A stretch of 64,000 nt of DNA from Actinomycetaceae bacterium (GCA_030538185.1 JAUNUK010000001.1:34657-98656); one strand, 5' to 3'. Counted from the first letter of the stretch, positions 1 to 9,396 are shown. Numbers and translations: made by a program. The notes: generated from the letters alone by a model not told the origin.

Positions 1-1
1 C

Positions 2-250
2 GCCTTCCTGGGTGCCATTTTGATTGCAGAGGTCTCCAACGGCATGAACGTCATTGGGGTTTCTTCATACTGGCAACCTTTGGTTATTGGCGTGATCATC
101 CTTGTGGGAGTCCTTATCGACACCAACAGACGCTCCCTTTCGATCCGTGCACTGCTTAGCCGTTTCGGCCTGAGTAAAGCCAAAGAACCCGAACAACTTG
201 TAGAAGCACGCACCGGCAGCGAGCCGCCCTCGGGAGGAAATTCGCCATAG
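2..250 (+). CDS. Sugar ABC transporter permease, C-terminal end (RbsC-like), cut by window edge
   Basis: Only the last ~82 codons are present and the reading frame is open to the left edge. The residues AFLGAILIAEVSNGMNVIGV, then a hydrophobic segment (WQPLVIGVIILVGVLID), match the end of RbsC/XylH-type permeases, where the last transmembrane helix is followed by a short charged cytoplasmic tail. It would form the membrane channel of the importer whose binding protein and ATPase follow directly. The tail near 224-233 carries one copy of the dispersed CGCCCTCGG motif, encoding EPPSGG just before the stop. It lies 48 bp upstream of the binding protein, in the same operon. Confidence 0.8.
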   Translation, partial: AFLGAILIAEVSNGMNVIGVSSYWQPLVIGVIILVGVLIDTNRRSLSIRALLSRFGLSKAKEPEQLVEARTGSEPPSGGNSP

Positions 251-298
251 GTGACTAGCAAATAGCTTGACATACAACTAAAACTGAAAGGACACACA

Positions 299-1306
299 AT
301 GAGAAGAAAACTCACGTTTGCGGGGGTCTTATTGGCCTCTGCTCTGGCCTTGGCTGGCTGTGGAAATGCTATCGACACAGGTACTGGAAGCACGGATAAA
401 CCAGCCGAAGGTGATGCCTCTGCCTTGCCCAAGGCATGTTCGGATGAAAACCCGTACTTGGCAGTCCTGCTACCAAACCTGACGAACCCCTACTATGTGG
501 CCATGAAGGAAGGTTTTGAAACCCAGGGCGAAAAGCAGGGATTCAAGGTCGAGGTTCAAATTGCAAACGATGACGATGCGAACCAGCTTTCCCAGGCCAC
601 AGCAATGCTGCAAAAGAGTCCCTGTGCTGTGGCGTTAAACCCTGTGAAATCAGAGCCCGCAGCGGCAATCGTGAAGGCTGCCAATGATGCAGGTGTGCCA
701 GTCTTTACCGTCAACGTCACTGTTGACGATAAGGCGTTGACAGCTCAGGGAGCACATGTGATTCAATACCTCGGTGCCGACAATGTCGCCGGTGGCGAAC
801 AGACTGCCGAACAAGTTTTGGCAGACATGGGTGCAGATGCAGAGTTGAAGATCGGTTTTGTTACCGAGCCTGATGAAGTGCCTGTGGTTCAGAGGGATGG
901 CGGCTTCAAAGACAAGATTTCTGCCAACCCGAATGCCGAGGTCGTTGCTCAAGTCGACGGGAATGTGAAGCTCGATGATTCACTTGCCAAGACTTCTGAA
1001 CTGCTGCAAGGCAACCCAGGTCTCAATGTCATCTTTGCCTCTACGGGGCCTGCCGCCCAAGGCGCGATTGAGGCCGTCAAGGCCAGTGGCCGTGATGTAA
1101 AGGTGTACGGCTTCTGTGCTGCAGAACTGGCTACCGATACGAAGCTTTACCCCGCCTGTGTCGCCCAAGAGCCTAAAGATTACGGCATGAGGGTAGTTGA
1201 TCAGGTCAAGGCGTACATCGGTGGAGAAAAGGTAGAAACAAACATCTTGCGTCCTCTCAAGATGTTCAAGGCAGGCGAAACACCTGGCCCAGGAGAGGTT
1301 GGATAG
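299..1306 (+). CDS. Sugar ABC transporter substrate-binding lipoprotein (RbsB/periplasmic-binding-protein-1 type)
   Basis: A 335-residue secreted lipoprotein. The first 21 residues form a lipoprotein signal (basic MRRK, hydrophobic core, lipobox LAGC with Cys21), so it should be anchored outside the membrane. The body has the type-1 sugar-binding fold signature: LAVLLPNLTNPYYVAMKEGF near residues 53-72, then VEVQIANDDDANQLSQA and a C-terminal lobe with VYGFCAAELA. It captures a sugar, probably a pentose or related compound, and delivers it to the permease. The ATG is preceded by AAAGGA. The stop lies a few bases before the start of the ATPase gene, so the two are likely translationally coupled. 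The exact sugar cannot be read from sequence. Confidence 0.85.
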   Translation: MRRKLTFAGVLLASALALAGCGNAIDTGTGSTDKPAEGDASALPKACSDENPYLAVLLPNLTNPYYVAMKEGFETQGEKQGFKVEVQIANDDDANQLSQATAMLQKSPCAVALNPVKSEPAAAIVKAANDAGVPVFTVNVTVDDKALTAQGAHVIQYLGADNVAGGEQTAEQVLADMGADAELKIGFVTEPDEVPVVQRDGGFKDKISANPNAEVVAQVDGNVKLDDSLAKTSELLQGNPGLNVIFASTGPAAQGAIEAVKASGRDVKVYGFCAAELATDTKLYPACVAQEPKDYGMRVVDQVKAYIGGEKVETNILRPLKMFKAGETPGPGEVG

Positions 1307-1310
1307 GGAC

Positions 1311-2912
1311 ATGCCTAAAACAGAAACGCCCGAGGCGCAGCTTGGACTTGTGGCGCAAAACGTGGCGAAGTACTACTCGGGAGTTCCGGCTCTCTCGGGC
1401 GTTTCTGTCCAATGTCGCCCTGGTGAAATCGTTGGTCTTGTTGGCCACAACGGAGCCGGAAAATCGACATTGTTGAAAATATTTTCAGGCGCACACCGGC
1501 ACGATGAAGGACATGTGTATCTGGATGGACGAGAAGTCCATTTCTCGTCGCCTGCGGAAGCAATCTCCAATGGAGTTGCGACTGTGTATCAAGAACTATC
1601 CTTGCTGCAAAACTTGAGTGTCACAGAAAATACTTTCCTGGGTCGAGAACTACGTGGATTGACAGGCATTAATAAAGATTTGATGCGCATCCGCACCCAA
1701 GAACTCATGGACAAATTCCAGATTGACGTCGATGTAGACAGGCAGGTGGGGGACTATCCAGTAGCCACCAGGCAGCTGATGGAAATAGCGATTGCGACCA
1801 CGCTCAACACTCGTTACTTATTGCTGGACGAGCCTACCACTGCCCTGGAAGGTGAGCAGGTTGAAAGCCTGCTGGATTATGTGAAACAGGTTTCGGCGAA
1901 GGAAAATCTGGGCGTTGTGATCGTCAACCACAAACTTGATGAGCTCTACCGCATCGCTGATCGTATTGTTGCGCTTGTGGACGGGCAAGTGCGTATTGAT
2001 GCCAACGCTAAAGAGGTCCCTCACGACGCTGTTGTCGAAGCGATCGCTGGGGTGGAGACAGCAGACGAAGTCTTTGAAGGCATTGAGATCAAGGCTTCAA
2101 AACATGCGTTGACGAAACAAAAAGGTCAAACAACTCACGTTAATGGCGAGAAGAATCAAGCCCTTGTAGTGAAAGATTTACATACACCTTCTTTAAATGG
2201 AGTGAATATTGAAATCCACGAAGGTGAGGTATTGGGGCTCTACGGCCTTGTGGGTGCAGGAAGAACCGAGTTTTTACGAACGCTTTTGGGCTTGGATAAA
2301 ATTAAGGAAGGCAGTTTAGAACTATTCGGGCAGCCCTATATTCCTAAGAACCCTAAGGACGCAGGAAAACGAGGGCTGGTTTACCTCACCGAGGAACGCA
2401 AGAAAGACGGGATCATCCCAATGATGAACGGTCTGTCTAATGTTTCTCTACCCGTGGTTGGACGCTATTGTAAACTCGGTTGGCTCTCGCGTCGTTCAAT
2501 GGATCGGGAATCTCGAGGGATACTCGATAGCCTGCAAATCCGAGGCAATATTTTTAATGACGTGACGTCTCTTTCGGGAGGGAACCAACAAAAAGTTCTG
2601 CTTGCGAGGGCGATTACGCAGCGGCCTCGGATCCTCATGTTGGATGAGCCGACAAAGGGTGTGGATATCGGTGTCAAAGCAGAAATACATCGACTTTTGA
2701 AGACTATGGCACACGAGTCTGGGCTAGCTGTTTTGGTTGTCTCTTCAGAGGATGATGAAATAATTGAGGTGTCTGACCGAGTATCTGTATTTGTTTCAGG
2801 ACGGACAGTGGGTGAATCAATACCTGTAGAGGAACTCAACACTTCTAGGCTGAGGCAATTAGCGTGGGGTGCTGAGGTATCTGTTAATAACTCAAGAATA
2901 TCGGACGGATAA
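1311..2912 (+). CDS. Sugar ABC transporter ATP-binding protein with two ABC domains (RbsA/XylG/MglA type)
   Basis: About 533 residues with two fused nucleotide-binding domains, as in RbsA, XylG and MglA. Domain 1 has Walker A GHNGAGKST (residues ~45-53) and Walker B LLLDEPTTAL; its signature loop is degenerate (DYPVATRQ). Domain 2 has the usual altered Walker A GLVGAGRTE, a good signature SGGNQQKV (~residue 421) and LMLDEPTKGVD. It energises the importer made with the two preceding genes. The ATG at 1311 is preferred. A TTG at 1299 is in frame and would add MDRD, overlapping the stop of the binding protein; either is possible. The next gene starts 2 bp after the stop. Confidence 0.88.
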   Translation: MPKTETPEAQLGLVAQNVAKYYSGVPALSGVSVQCRPGEIVGLVGHNGAGKSTLLKIFSGAHRHDEGHVYLDGREVHFSSPAEAISNGVATVYQELSLLQNLSVTENTFLGRELRGLTGINKDLMRIRTQELMDKFQIDVDVDRQVGDYPVATRQLMEIAIATTLNTRYLLLDEPTTALEGEQVESLLDYVKQVSAKENLGVVIVNHKLDELYRIADRIVALVDGQVRIDANAKEVPHDAVVEAIAGVETADEVFEGIEIKASKHALTKQKGQTTHVNGEKNQALVVKDLHTPSLNGVNIEIHEGEVLGLYGLVGAGRTEFLRTLLGLDKIKEGSLELFGQPYIPKNPKDAGKRGLVYLTEERKKDGIIPMMNGLSNVSLPVVGRYCKLGWLSRRSMDRESRGILDSLQIRGNIFNDVTSLSGGNQQKVLLARAITQRPRILMLDEPTKGVDIGVKAEIHRLLKTMAHESGLAVLVVSSEDDEIIEVSDRVSVFVSGRTVGESIPVEELNTSRLRQLAWGAEVSVNNSRISDG

Positions 2913-2914
2913 AA

Positions 2915-3538
2915 ATGGGTGCAAATGTTATTGAGGCAGCTAAAATACAGATTTTATCTGAGGCTAAGGCTGTTGCAGATGTGGCTAATCAATTGGATGA
3001 ATCATTTATTGAGATCGCCAAGTTGTTATTGGTCTGTGAGGGGAAGGTGATTGTCACTGGCTCAGGGACTTCGGGAGCCACGGGCAGAAGATTGGCGCAT
3101 CTGCTTTCTGTATGTGGCACTCCAGCTGTCTACCTGCACCCTATGGATTCCCTACACGGCACGATGGGGGCTGTCACGCCCAAGGATGTGGTTATCGCCA
3201 TCTCGAAGGGCGGGGAGTCAGCTGAAATTAATCAGCTGTGTACGATCTTAAAGAGTAAAGGTTCAACAATTATCGCTCTCACCGCCGAAGCAGATTCAAC
3301 CCTCGGTCGTCTAAGCAACGTAAAAGCTATTGTGACCACACCCGAGGGTGCCGATCCTGGCAACACGATTGCTATGGGGTCCACCCTTGTCACAAGTGTC
3401 TGGGGGGATGCATTGGCCTACGTATTGATGCGTTTAAGGAAAGTACCCTGGGAACAGATGATGTCCACGCATCCTGGCGGTGCCGTGGGACTGAGGAAAG
3501 ATCTTCCTGTTGCACTAGAACCCTTGAGTCTTGAATAA
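2915..3538 (+). CDS. SIS-domain sugar-phosphate isomerase (KdsD/GutQ-like, without CBS domains)
   Basis: 207 residues forming a single SIS (sugar isomerase) domain. Visible signatures are KVIVTGSGTSGATGRRLAHL near residues 46-66, YLHPMDSLHGTMGAVTPKDV, and IAISKGGESAEINQL. These match arabinose-5-phosphate isomerase (KdsD/GutQ) and related ketose/aldose phosphate isomerases. KdsD and GutQ are usually ~320 residues with two C-terminal CBS domains, which are missing here. It sits between the importer ATPase (2 bp upstream) and an FGGY kinase, so it probably isomerises the imported sugar or its phosphate. The TGG..HLLSVCG segment supports a phospho-sugar site. The substrate is inferred from context only. 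Confidence 0.75.
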   Translation: MGANVIEAAKIQILSEAKAVADVANQLDESFIEIAKLLLVCEGKVIVTGSGTSGATGRRLAHLLSVCGTPAVYLHPMDSLHGTMGAVTPKDVVIAISKGGESAEINQLCTILKSKGSTIIALTAEADSTLGRLSNVKAIVTTPEGADPGNTIAMGSTLVTSVWGDALAYVLMRLRKVPWEQMMSTHPGGAVGLRKDLPVALEPLSLE

Positions 3539-3561
3539 CTAACCGAAGGCAGTGAGTACAG

Positions 3562-5022
3562 ATGGATCTTGTATGTGGAGTTGATTCTTCGACACAATCC
3601 TCAACTGTTGAGGTTAGGAGGCTAGACACCTTCGAGCTTGTGGGCACGGCACGTATTCCGCTTGTAAAAACTACCCCACCTGTTTCAGAGCATGACCCCA
3701 ATGACTGGTGGGACGCTATGTGCTCAGCCATTCAAACGCTTAGCACGCAAGGTGTTCGACTTTCGGACATTCGAGCGATATCTGTGTCTGGTCAATGCCA
3801 CGGGCTCGTTCCCTTGGACAGTGAGTGTCGTGTTATTCGCAAAGCCAAGTTGTGGAACGACACGACAAGCGCTCCCCAGGTTGACGAATTAATGGGATTC
3901 TTCGATAGGGGCCAGTGGTCGAACCGCATGGGGATAATCCCCAACCCTGCGCACACGGTGTCCAAGCTTTTGTGGCTGAAACAAAATGAGCCTGAAAACT
4001 TCGACAAAATCGCGCATATCCTTCTTCCACATGACTACCTCACTTGGAGGTTGACCGGGCAGTTCGCTACAGATCGTTCAGAGGCTTCGGGAACGGGGTA
4101 CTGGTCAGCTGTCTCTCAACAGTACGACAATGACCTGTTAAGAACCACGATTGACGGCGACATGGCCTGGGAAACTATTGTGCCAGAGGTTCTTCCACCT
4201 GATGCTGTCGCGGGAATGGTCACTCAAGAAGCGGCACAGGCTACCGGATTGCCAGCAGGTATTCCCGTGGCAATTGGCGGAGGTGATCAACACGTTGGAG
4301 CACTTGGCCTGGGCTTGGGTCTGGGTGATCTTGCCTATTCTCTAGGAACTTCTGGGGTTGTTTTGGCAACGCATGATTCTCCTGTCCGAGATGAACAAGG
4401 TTGGGTTGACGGTGTTTGTGATGCGGCTGGTGGCTGGTTGCCGCTGGTTTGCACGCTAAACGCCACAAAAGTCACCGATACTTTCGCCAGGCTGCTCGGC
4501 GTATCTGTCCAAGACCTCGGGGTCCTAGCATTGAAAGCTGATATGAGTGCCCCGCGGCCTGTGTTAGTCGCCTATCTGGATGGTGAGCGTTCGCCCTCAC
4601 GTCCGGGGGCAGCGGGGTTACTCGGTAATTTGAACAACACTGTGAATTCCGAAGATGTTGCTCTGGCGGCTTTTGAGGGGGTCATTGTGGGTTTATTACG
4701 GGGTCAGCGCAGGATTGAAGATCTGGGGGTTGATACATCGGGTCGGATTTTAGTCGCCGGGGGCGGCGCTAGGGCGCAGGCATACCGGCAGGTATTGGCT
4801 GATCACACCGGACGTGATGTGTACCAAGTTGATGCCCCTGAAGCTACCGCCAGGGGTGCGTGCATCCAAGCAGTGACCATACTGAGGCAACAGACCGATA
4901 GGAACGCAAACATAGCAGCAGTCCGAGACTCCTTACTGCCGCCAGTCGTATCAGTGACCGCCCCAAGACAAGAAGCACCTTGGGCAGGCCTTATGGATAC
5001 TTACTTGGACCTTGCCAAATAA
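3562..5022 (+). CDS. FGGY-family carbohydrate kinase, xylulokinase-like
   Basis: 486 residues, the normal length for xylulokinase (XylB). The N-terminal phosphate-binding motif is GVDSSTQSST (residues ~6-15). ISVSGQCHGLVPLD corresponds to the XylB motif SGQMHGLV with a Cys in place of Met. WNDTTSAP, GGGDQHVGALGLG and the C-terminal GGGARAQAYRQVLAD with APEATARGA complete the FGGY fold. It should phosphorylate a ketose, such as D-xylulose, or a polyol in the cytoplasm. It starts 23 bp after the SIS isomerase and ends the importer operon, implying uptake, isomerisation and phosphorylation in one transcription unit. The actual substrate could be another pentulose. Confidence 0.82.
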   Translation: MDLVCGVDSSTQSSTVEVRRLDTFELVGTARIPLVKTTPPVSEHDPNDWWDAMCSAIQTLSTQGVRLSDIRAISVSGQCHGLVPLDSECRVIRKAKLWNDTTSAPQVDELMGFFDRGQWSNRMGIIPNPAHTVSKLLWLKQNEPENFDKIAHILLPHDYLTWRLTGQFATDRSEASGTGYWSAVSQQYDNDLLRTTIDGDMAWETIVPEVLPPDAVAGMVTQEAAQATGLPAGIPVAIGGGDQHVGALGLGLGLGDLAYSLGTSGVVLATHDSPVRDEQGWVDGVCDAAGGWLPLVCTLNATKVTDTFARLLGVSVQDLGVLALKADMSAPRPVLVAYLDGERSPSRPGAAGLLGNLNNTVNSEDVALAAFEGVIVGLLRGQRRIEDLGVDTSGRILVAGGGARAQAYRQVLADHTGRDVYQVDAPEATARGACIQAVTILRQQTDRNANIAAVRDSLLPPVVSVTAPRQEAPWAGLMDTYLDLAK

Positions 5023-5060
5023 CTCGCACTGTTGTGGCAATCCCACGAAAGTGGTCATGA

Positions 5061-5096
5061 CGCCACTGCACCGGCGGGCTACTTCCTGTAGTGGCG
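5061..5096 (+). terminator. Possible weak hairpin after the sugar operon
   Basis: An inverted repeat, CGCCACT (5061-5067) against AGTGGCG (5090-5096), lies 39 bp after the kinase stop. No T-tract follows, so a classical intrinsic terminator is not supported; it could be an incidental or Rho-related structure. Confidence 0.25.
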
Positions 5097-5157
5097 GGGT
5101 TGGGTGGCTGTGGGGCGGGCGTCGGCAGGTTGGGACAGACTCGGTTAGCATTTAGGG

Positions 5158-6564
5158 GTGAGTTTCGGACAGAGGGGCACAGACCCGGAGGACCCGCAGG
5201 CGCAAGACAGCCTTTCTCCGTCCGCGCCTGAAACCCCTGCCGACAGCAACAACGGGCCGCCCTCGAAAAACACTGATCCCTTAGTTCAAGCTCCCGACGT
5301 CACCCTTGCCCCCGCTCCGTTTGCCGCCTTCACCGACGCGGACGTTGATCCAGCACAGGCACCTCAACAGCCTAAACGTCGACTCAAGAGGGATCGTTCG
5401 GCGCGTATTCGTTTAAAGGAAACCGCCGAGGACAGGGACATTTCCGAGGGCGACACAGGCGCCAGTCCTTTCCTAAGGGTGCACCCTCAAACTTTCGACA
5501 CCGACCAGCCTGTATCTGGCCTGGAACAAGACCAAGGCAAGCAGCAGAAAAACACAGCGCTAGCCGAGTTGGCTAAGTTGGCTGCTGCCGAACAAGAGTT
5601 GGCCACCAAAACCACGGATGTCCACGAAGATCTGGGGCTGCGTGAAGGATCCGAGGTGCGTGCTGAGTCCGCAACCCCAGCCGCAACCCGCGACACCAGG
5701 GAATCCCCCACACAGCGCGCACGTCAACGCAGCAGCCGTATTGCGCCCCCTAAACCTTGGCAGATATGGGTGGGGCGGGTGGCCATTTTGATCTCTTGCG
5801 CCGCTCTTTTCCTGGGTTTTCGCCTGCTGACCTTTGCCCCGGATGCCACTGATTCCTATGGTGCTGCCGTCATTATTATGGATGCCCTCCCCATCGACAT
5901 CCCTGAACCGGACTCCGATGAACCAGCCGTCACCACGGATGGAACCACCGAAGGAAACCCGTCAACCAACGCCGAGCTAATGCCGGTCACCACCGTCAAC
6001 GCCGGGGTGCTCAATGAGGACGTGCCCTACCGCGGATCGGGAAGTTTGGTTCTCATGGGTGGGGAACAACCAGCACCTAAGGCCGGTCCGGTCGTCCCTT
6101 TCCAGGTTGAGGTTGAAGAAGGCGTGCCTGTCGATGGTGTGATCTTCGCAGAATCGGTATTCCAAATACTCAATGACAACCGCTCATGGAGTTCAGATAG
6201 CCAATTCACTTTTGCTCGAACGACACAGGACGCCAAGTTCTCGGTCGTGCTTGCCACACCAGCCACAACGGACCGTCTGTGTCGACCTCTGTACACGGCA
6301 GGTTCGCAAAGTTGTCGCAATGGACGCAATGTTGTCATCAACGCAGAGCGTTGGGTTACAGGTTCGCAGGCATTTGTCGCCTCGGGTGGAGACATCAACG
6401 GATATCGCATCTACGTTATTAACCACGAGGTCGGCCACGCATTAGGACACAATCACATCAGGTGTAGCGGATACGGTGCGTTAGCGAACGTCATGCAACA
6501 GCAGACAGGCGGCTCTGGCCGTTGTGTTCCTAATGGGTGGCCTTACCCGGAGGCTTCGCCGTAA
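5158..6564 (+). CDS. Membrane-anchored DUF3152 protein with zinc-metalloprotease motif
   Basis: 468 residues starting at GTG. Residues 1-200 are low-complexity, Pro/Ala/Asp-rich and probably disordered in the cytoplasm. A single membrane helix follows (~202-225, VGRVAILISCAALFLGFRLL). The outer C-terminal domain (~320-465) fits DUF3152 of Actinobacteria: VDGVIFAESVFQIL, QDAKFSVVLA, LCRPLYTAGSQSCRNG with paired cysteines, and a zincin-type site HEVGHALGHNH (~423-433) followed by CSGYGALANVMQQQ. The HExxHxxGHxH arrangement suggests a zinc peptidase outside the membrane, but the substrate is unknown. The linker carries a TTTCCGAGGGCG motif (5441-5452). It is followed by, but not obviously co-transcribed with, the sigma factor gene. 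Confidence 0.75.
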   Translation: MSFGQRGTDPEDPQAQDSLSPSAPETPADSNNGPPSKNTDPLVQAPDVTLAPAPFAAFTDADVDPAQAPQQPKRRLKRDRSARIRLKETAEDRDISEGDTGASPFLRVHPQTFDTDQPVSGLEQDQGKQQKNTALAELAKLAAAEQELATKTTDVHEDLGLREGSEVRAESATPAATRDTRESPTQRARQRSSRIAPPKPWQIWVGRVAILISCAALFLGFRLLTFAPDATDSYGAAVIIMDALPIDIPEPDSDEPAVTTDGTTEGNPSTNAELMPVTTVNAGVLNEDVPYRGSGSLVLMGGEQPAPKAGPVVPFQVEVEEGVPVDGVIFAESVFQILNDNRSWSSDSQFTFARTTQDAKFSVVLATPATTDRLCRPLYTAGSQSCRNGRNVVINAERWVTGSQAFVASGGDINGYRIYVINHEVGHALGHNHIRCSGYGALANVMQQQTGGSGRCVPNGWPYPEASP

Positions 6565-6664
6565 CTTTTTCTTACAATGATGTGACACTGGAGCGACACG
6601 TCTGTGGAAAAATACTGCGAGTATTGTTGTGATTATTGTCGTGTGACTAGGGGGTGAACAGAGC

Positions 6665-7309
6665 ATGCCTTCCGCGAAGAACGCTTCGGACGGCAATGAT
6701 GCCCTGGTTATGGCACCCTCTTCACCGCCAGATGAACTGGAAGACGCCCTCGGCAATGATGTAGTTGATGAAGAAATCGACCTTGATGCGAGCCTGGATG
6801 TCCACCGTGACTCAGACGCGCCGACACACGACGAACAATGGTTTGACCAGCTATTTCGTGAACACGCCACCGCGATTGTGAAGTACTTATTGCGGCGCGG
6901 TGCCTATGACGAGGCCGAGGATCTGGCTTCCGAAGTTTTTGCGACCGCCTGGCGCAAGCGCGAGGTCGTGCCTGACGGATATGAGTTGCCGTGGTTGTAT
7001 CGCACTGCGGGGTGGACGCTGCAAAACTGGCGCAGGCGCATTAAGGCCGTGCCTCTGGGGGACAACGAAGATCTACTAGACACCCCTGACCAGAGGAACC
7101 CAGAAGATCAAGTCAGTGAGCAAGACGCCATGCGTCGAGCCTTGTCTTCATTAAGTGAACGCGATCGCGAAATTTTGGTGCTGCACGCCTGGGATGGGTT
7201 GAGTGGCGATCAGCTGGCTAAACACCTGGGGATTTCCAGAGGAGGCGCAGATGCGGCCCTGTCTAGGGCAAGGACACGCCTAGAACAAGCAATCACGGAT
7301 GTGATGTGA
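6665..7309 (+). CDS. ECF-type RNA polymerase sigma factor
   Basis: 214 residues. After an acidic N-terminal extension of ~57 residues comes sigma region 2 (WFDQLFREHATAIVKYLLRR, AEDLASEVFATAWRKR, residues ~59-105) and sigma region 4 (ALSSLSERDREILVLHAWDG, GDQLAKHLGISRGGADAALS, ~155-200), the helix-turn-helix that reads the -35 element. It redirects RNA polymerase to a dedicated set of promoters. AGGGGGTGAACAGAGC precedes the ATG. The gene 109 bp downstream encodes a one-helix membrane protein with an N-terminal cytoplasmic part, a plausible cognate anti-sigma. The dispersed CGCCCTCGGCAAT motif lies in the extension at 6745. Confidence 0.88.
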   Translation: MPSAKNASDGNDALVMAPSSPPDELEDALGNDVVDEEIDLDASLDVHRDSDAPTHDEQWFDQLFREHATAIVKYLLRRGAYDEAEDLASEVFATAWRKREVVPDGYELPWLYRTAGWTLQNWRRRIKAVPLGDNEDLLDTPDQRNPEDQVSEQDAMRRALSSLSERDREILVLHAWDGLSGDQLAKHLGISRGGADAALSRARTRLEQAITDVM

Positions 7310-7417
7310 GACACGTGCTATATGACCTGCAAGAAAAGCCTTTGTCGACACATGTATATGTAAAGCAAGGAAATCGGGGGAAACCCCGCGATAGTCGCGC
7401 GTAAGAAAGGGATAACG

Positions 7418-9184
7418 ATGGCACGCTGGCAAGCCGACGGGTCTGATGACCTCATGTCGCTGCTGCGCGCCTGTGATCCTGGAGAAAACATAGACCTTGA
7501 CCTGGGTGCTTTACGCGCCAAAGTGGATGCGGCCATCGCTGCGCAGAGTGTGGATGCCTCTGCGGATGTTGCGAACGTTACGGATGTCGAAACCGAGGCT
7601 AGCGTTACACCTTTGAAGACACGTAGGAACACTGCTGGTCCAGAGGTTATTGCGATCGCCGCACGGCGCCGTTGGCTTCCCCCCATGGCGGCGGCAGCCT
7701 CGGTCGCGGCTGTTGTGGCCGTCGGTGTGGGCGTATTTGCACAGTCCATCCCAGGCGGTCCGGGACTTCCGGGACTGCCAGGACGTTCACCCCTGCTTCC
7801 TGCCGCCTCGCAGATGTCGGTTGAGGGGGCTTCCACCAGGCTAGATTTAATAGAAAAAGACGTCACCTTCGAAGCCTCCGGGCTATCTGACGAGGGCGGC
7901 AAAGCAACAGTCTTTACCTATGCGAAGAACTCAAAACCCACCACCCAAGACGTGTCAAAACTGGCGAACTCTTTGGGGCTTGGCGGGGATGTTAAGAAGG
8001 TTGGTGACGCATACCTGGTGGCAGGCATGTCGGGTGCCTCCCTGCGGGTGTCGATCGATCCCTTGGCTTCTTTGGTTTTTGCAAACCCAGCGGTGGCCGT
8101 GCCCGACTGCATTCCTGTAGCCAAGAATCCGAATGAAACGGGTGCTCCTGGTACTACGGTCGCGCCGTCTTCGCCCTCGGCCGGGATTCCTCTGGAAACG
8201 CCGACGGTTTTGCCGACGAATCCGGGGGGCACCTCGCCGGGCACGTCTCCCTCAGACACAACGCCAACCTCGCCTTCCCCGACTTCTCCTACCTCCCCGC
8301 CCTCTCCGACCTATACCCCTAGCCCGGAACCAACCTATTGGCCGACCACACCGCCTTCGACGGGGACGATGGCGCCGCCGATCAAACCCGCTGACCCTGG
8401 GATCGCGATCCCGAACCCTGCGGCAACGTCAGAGCGTGCCGAACATCTTTCGGCTGTGATCCCGGCTGGCGGCGCGGGTGCAGGGGCCGCTGGTTTTGCC
8501 CAGGCCGTCAGCATCAAGACGGTGAATCCCAAAGACGATGCCACTACGCCTCTGGCTACGACCACACCTTCTGCGCCTGCGCCCTCGCAGGCGGGTAACG
8601 TGCTTTCACAAACTAAGACGCCTGTGCCTCCGGCCGAGGTGAATGTTGGGGAAGGGGCAACAAAGCTGAACGTGGTCACCACTCCCGAATGTGTTCCGCA
8701 GCCGGCCCCCTCTCGCGCGCAGGCTGTGGCAGAGGTTGTAAAGGTCGCTCAGGCTTTGGGCGCGACGGTTACGACGGCTCAGGCCACAGTCATATCGAAT
8801 GCTGGGGTGACGACACTGAGCGTTCCTGTGACGATCAATGGGCAGCAAACCGCTACAACCTGGCAGGCGACCGTGACCGCGAAGGGCGTTTCTTCGGTGC
8901 GTGGACAGCTGGGGTCACAAGAAAAACTTGGCACCTACAAGGTCGTTTCGCAGGCGGAGGCCGTCAAGCGACTCAACGATGCAAAGTACGGGCCGCTCGA
9001 TGTTATGGGTGTGGCCGGTGCCCCGGTTAGCGGCAAGGTGGATATAGTCTCGGCCTCTTTGTCATCTTCGTCCGTGAAACAAGCTGATGGTTCGTCCTTG
9101 GTTATGCCCGTTTACAATATGACCGACGGGCAAGGGCGCGTGTGGACCGTTTTGGCTGTCGATGAGCAAAAGTTGAAAGACTAG
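7418..9184 (+). CDS. Putative membrane anti-sigma / extracytoplasmic sensor protein, Pro/Thr/Ser-rich
   Basis: 588 residues, not recognised as a named family. The first ~85 residues are cytoplasmic and begin MARWQADGSDDLMSLLRACDP, then one transmembrane helix (~86-109, WLPPMAAAASVAAVVAVGVG). The outer part has two mixed alpha/beta-looking segments (~130-235 and ~420-588) separated by a Pro/Thr/Ser-rich linker (~238-330). Single-helix topology and the ECF sigma gene just upstream suggest an anti-sigma factor that senses a cell-envelope signal, but no clear zinc-binding anti-sigma motif is visible, so this is inference. The repetitive linker is codon-diverse rather than a simple tandem repeat. 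A CGCCCTCGG motif is at 8172. Confidence 0.55.
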   Translation: MARWQADGSDDLMSLLRACDPGENIDLDLGALRAKVDAAIAAQSVDASADVANVTDVETEASVTPLKTRRNTAGPEVIAIAARRRWLPPMAAAASVAAVVAVGVGVFAQSIPGGPGLPGLPGRSPLLPAASQMSVEGASTRLDLIEKDVTFEASGLSDEGGKATVFTYAKNSKPTTQDVSKLANSLGLGGDVKKVGDAYLVAGMSGASLRVSIDPLASLVFANPAVAVPDCIPVAKNPNETGAPGTTVAPSSPSAGIPLETPTVLPTNPGGTSPGTSPSDTTPTSPSPTSPTSPPSPTYTPSPEPTYWPTTPPSTGTMAPPIKPADPGIAIPNPAATSERAEHLSAVIPAGGAGAGAAGFAQAVSIKTVNPKDDATTPLATTTPSAPAPSQAGNVLSQTKTPVPPAEVNVGEGATKLNVVTTPECVPQPAPSRAQAVAEVVKVAQALGATVTTAQATVISNAGVTTLSVPVTINGQQTATTWQATVTAKGVSSVRGQLGSQEKLGTYKVVSQAEAVKRLNDAKYGPLDVMGVAGAPVSGKVDIVSASLSSSSVKQADGSSLVMPVYNMTDGQGRVWTVLAVDEQKLKD

Positions 9185-9250
9185 CTAGCGCTGCACTGAG
9201 AGTGACACAAGAGCTATTGGGGCGTCGCCCTCGGCAATGTAGTTGGTAAA

Positions 9251-9286
9251 CCGGATATTGCCCCGGATATTGCCCCGGAAATTTCC
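9251..9286. repeat. Three tandem copies of a 12-bp unit upstream of ppdK
   Basis: CCGGATATTGCC occurs at 9251-9262 and 9263-9274, followed by a diverged third copy, CCGGAAATTTCC, at 9275-9286. They lie 110-146 bp upstream of the dikinase start, next to a dispersed CGCCCTCGGCAAT motif (9226). They could be operator-like sites or slippage products. Confidence 0.6.
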
Positions 9287-9396
9287 GAGGCCAGAAGAAA
9301 AGTTGCAAGTGGGCCTTTGGGCCTGAAGTTGCTAGTATTGTCGCGGTGCGGAAAGTCCCGCACGACTTAATATGCGACCTTGGAGGCTCACCCAAC

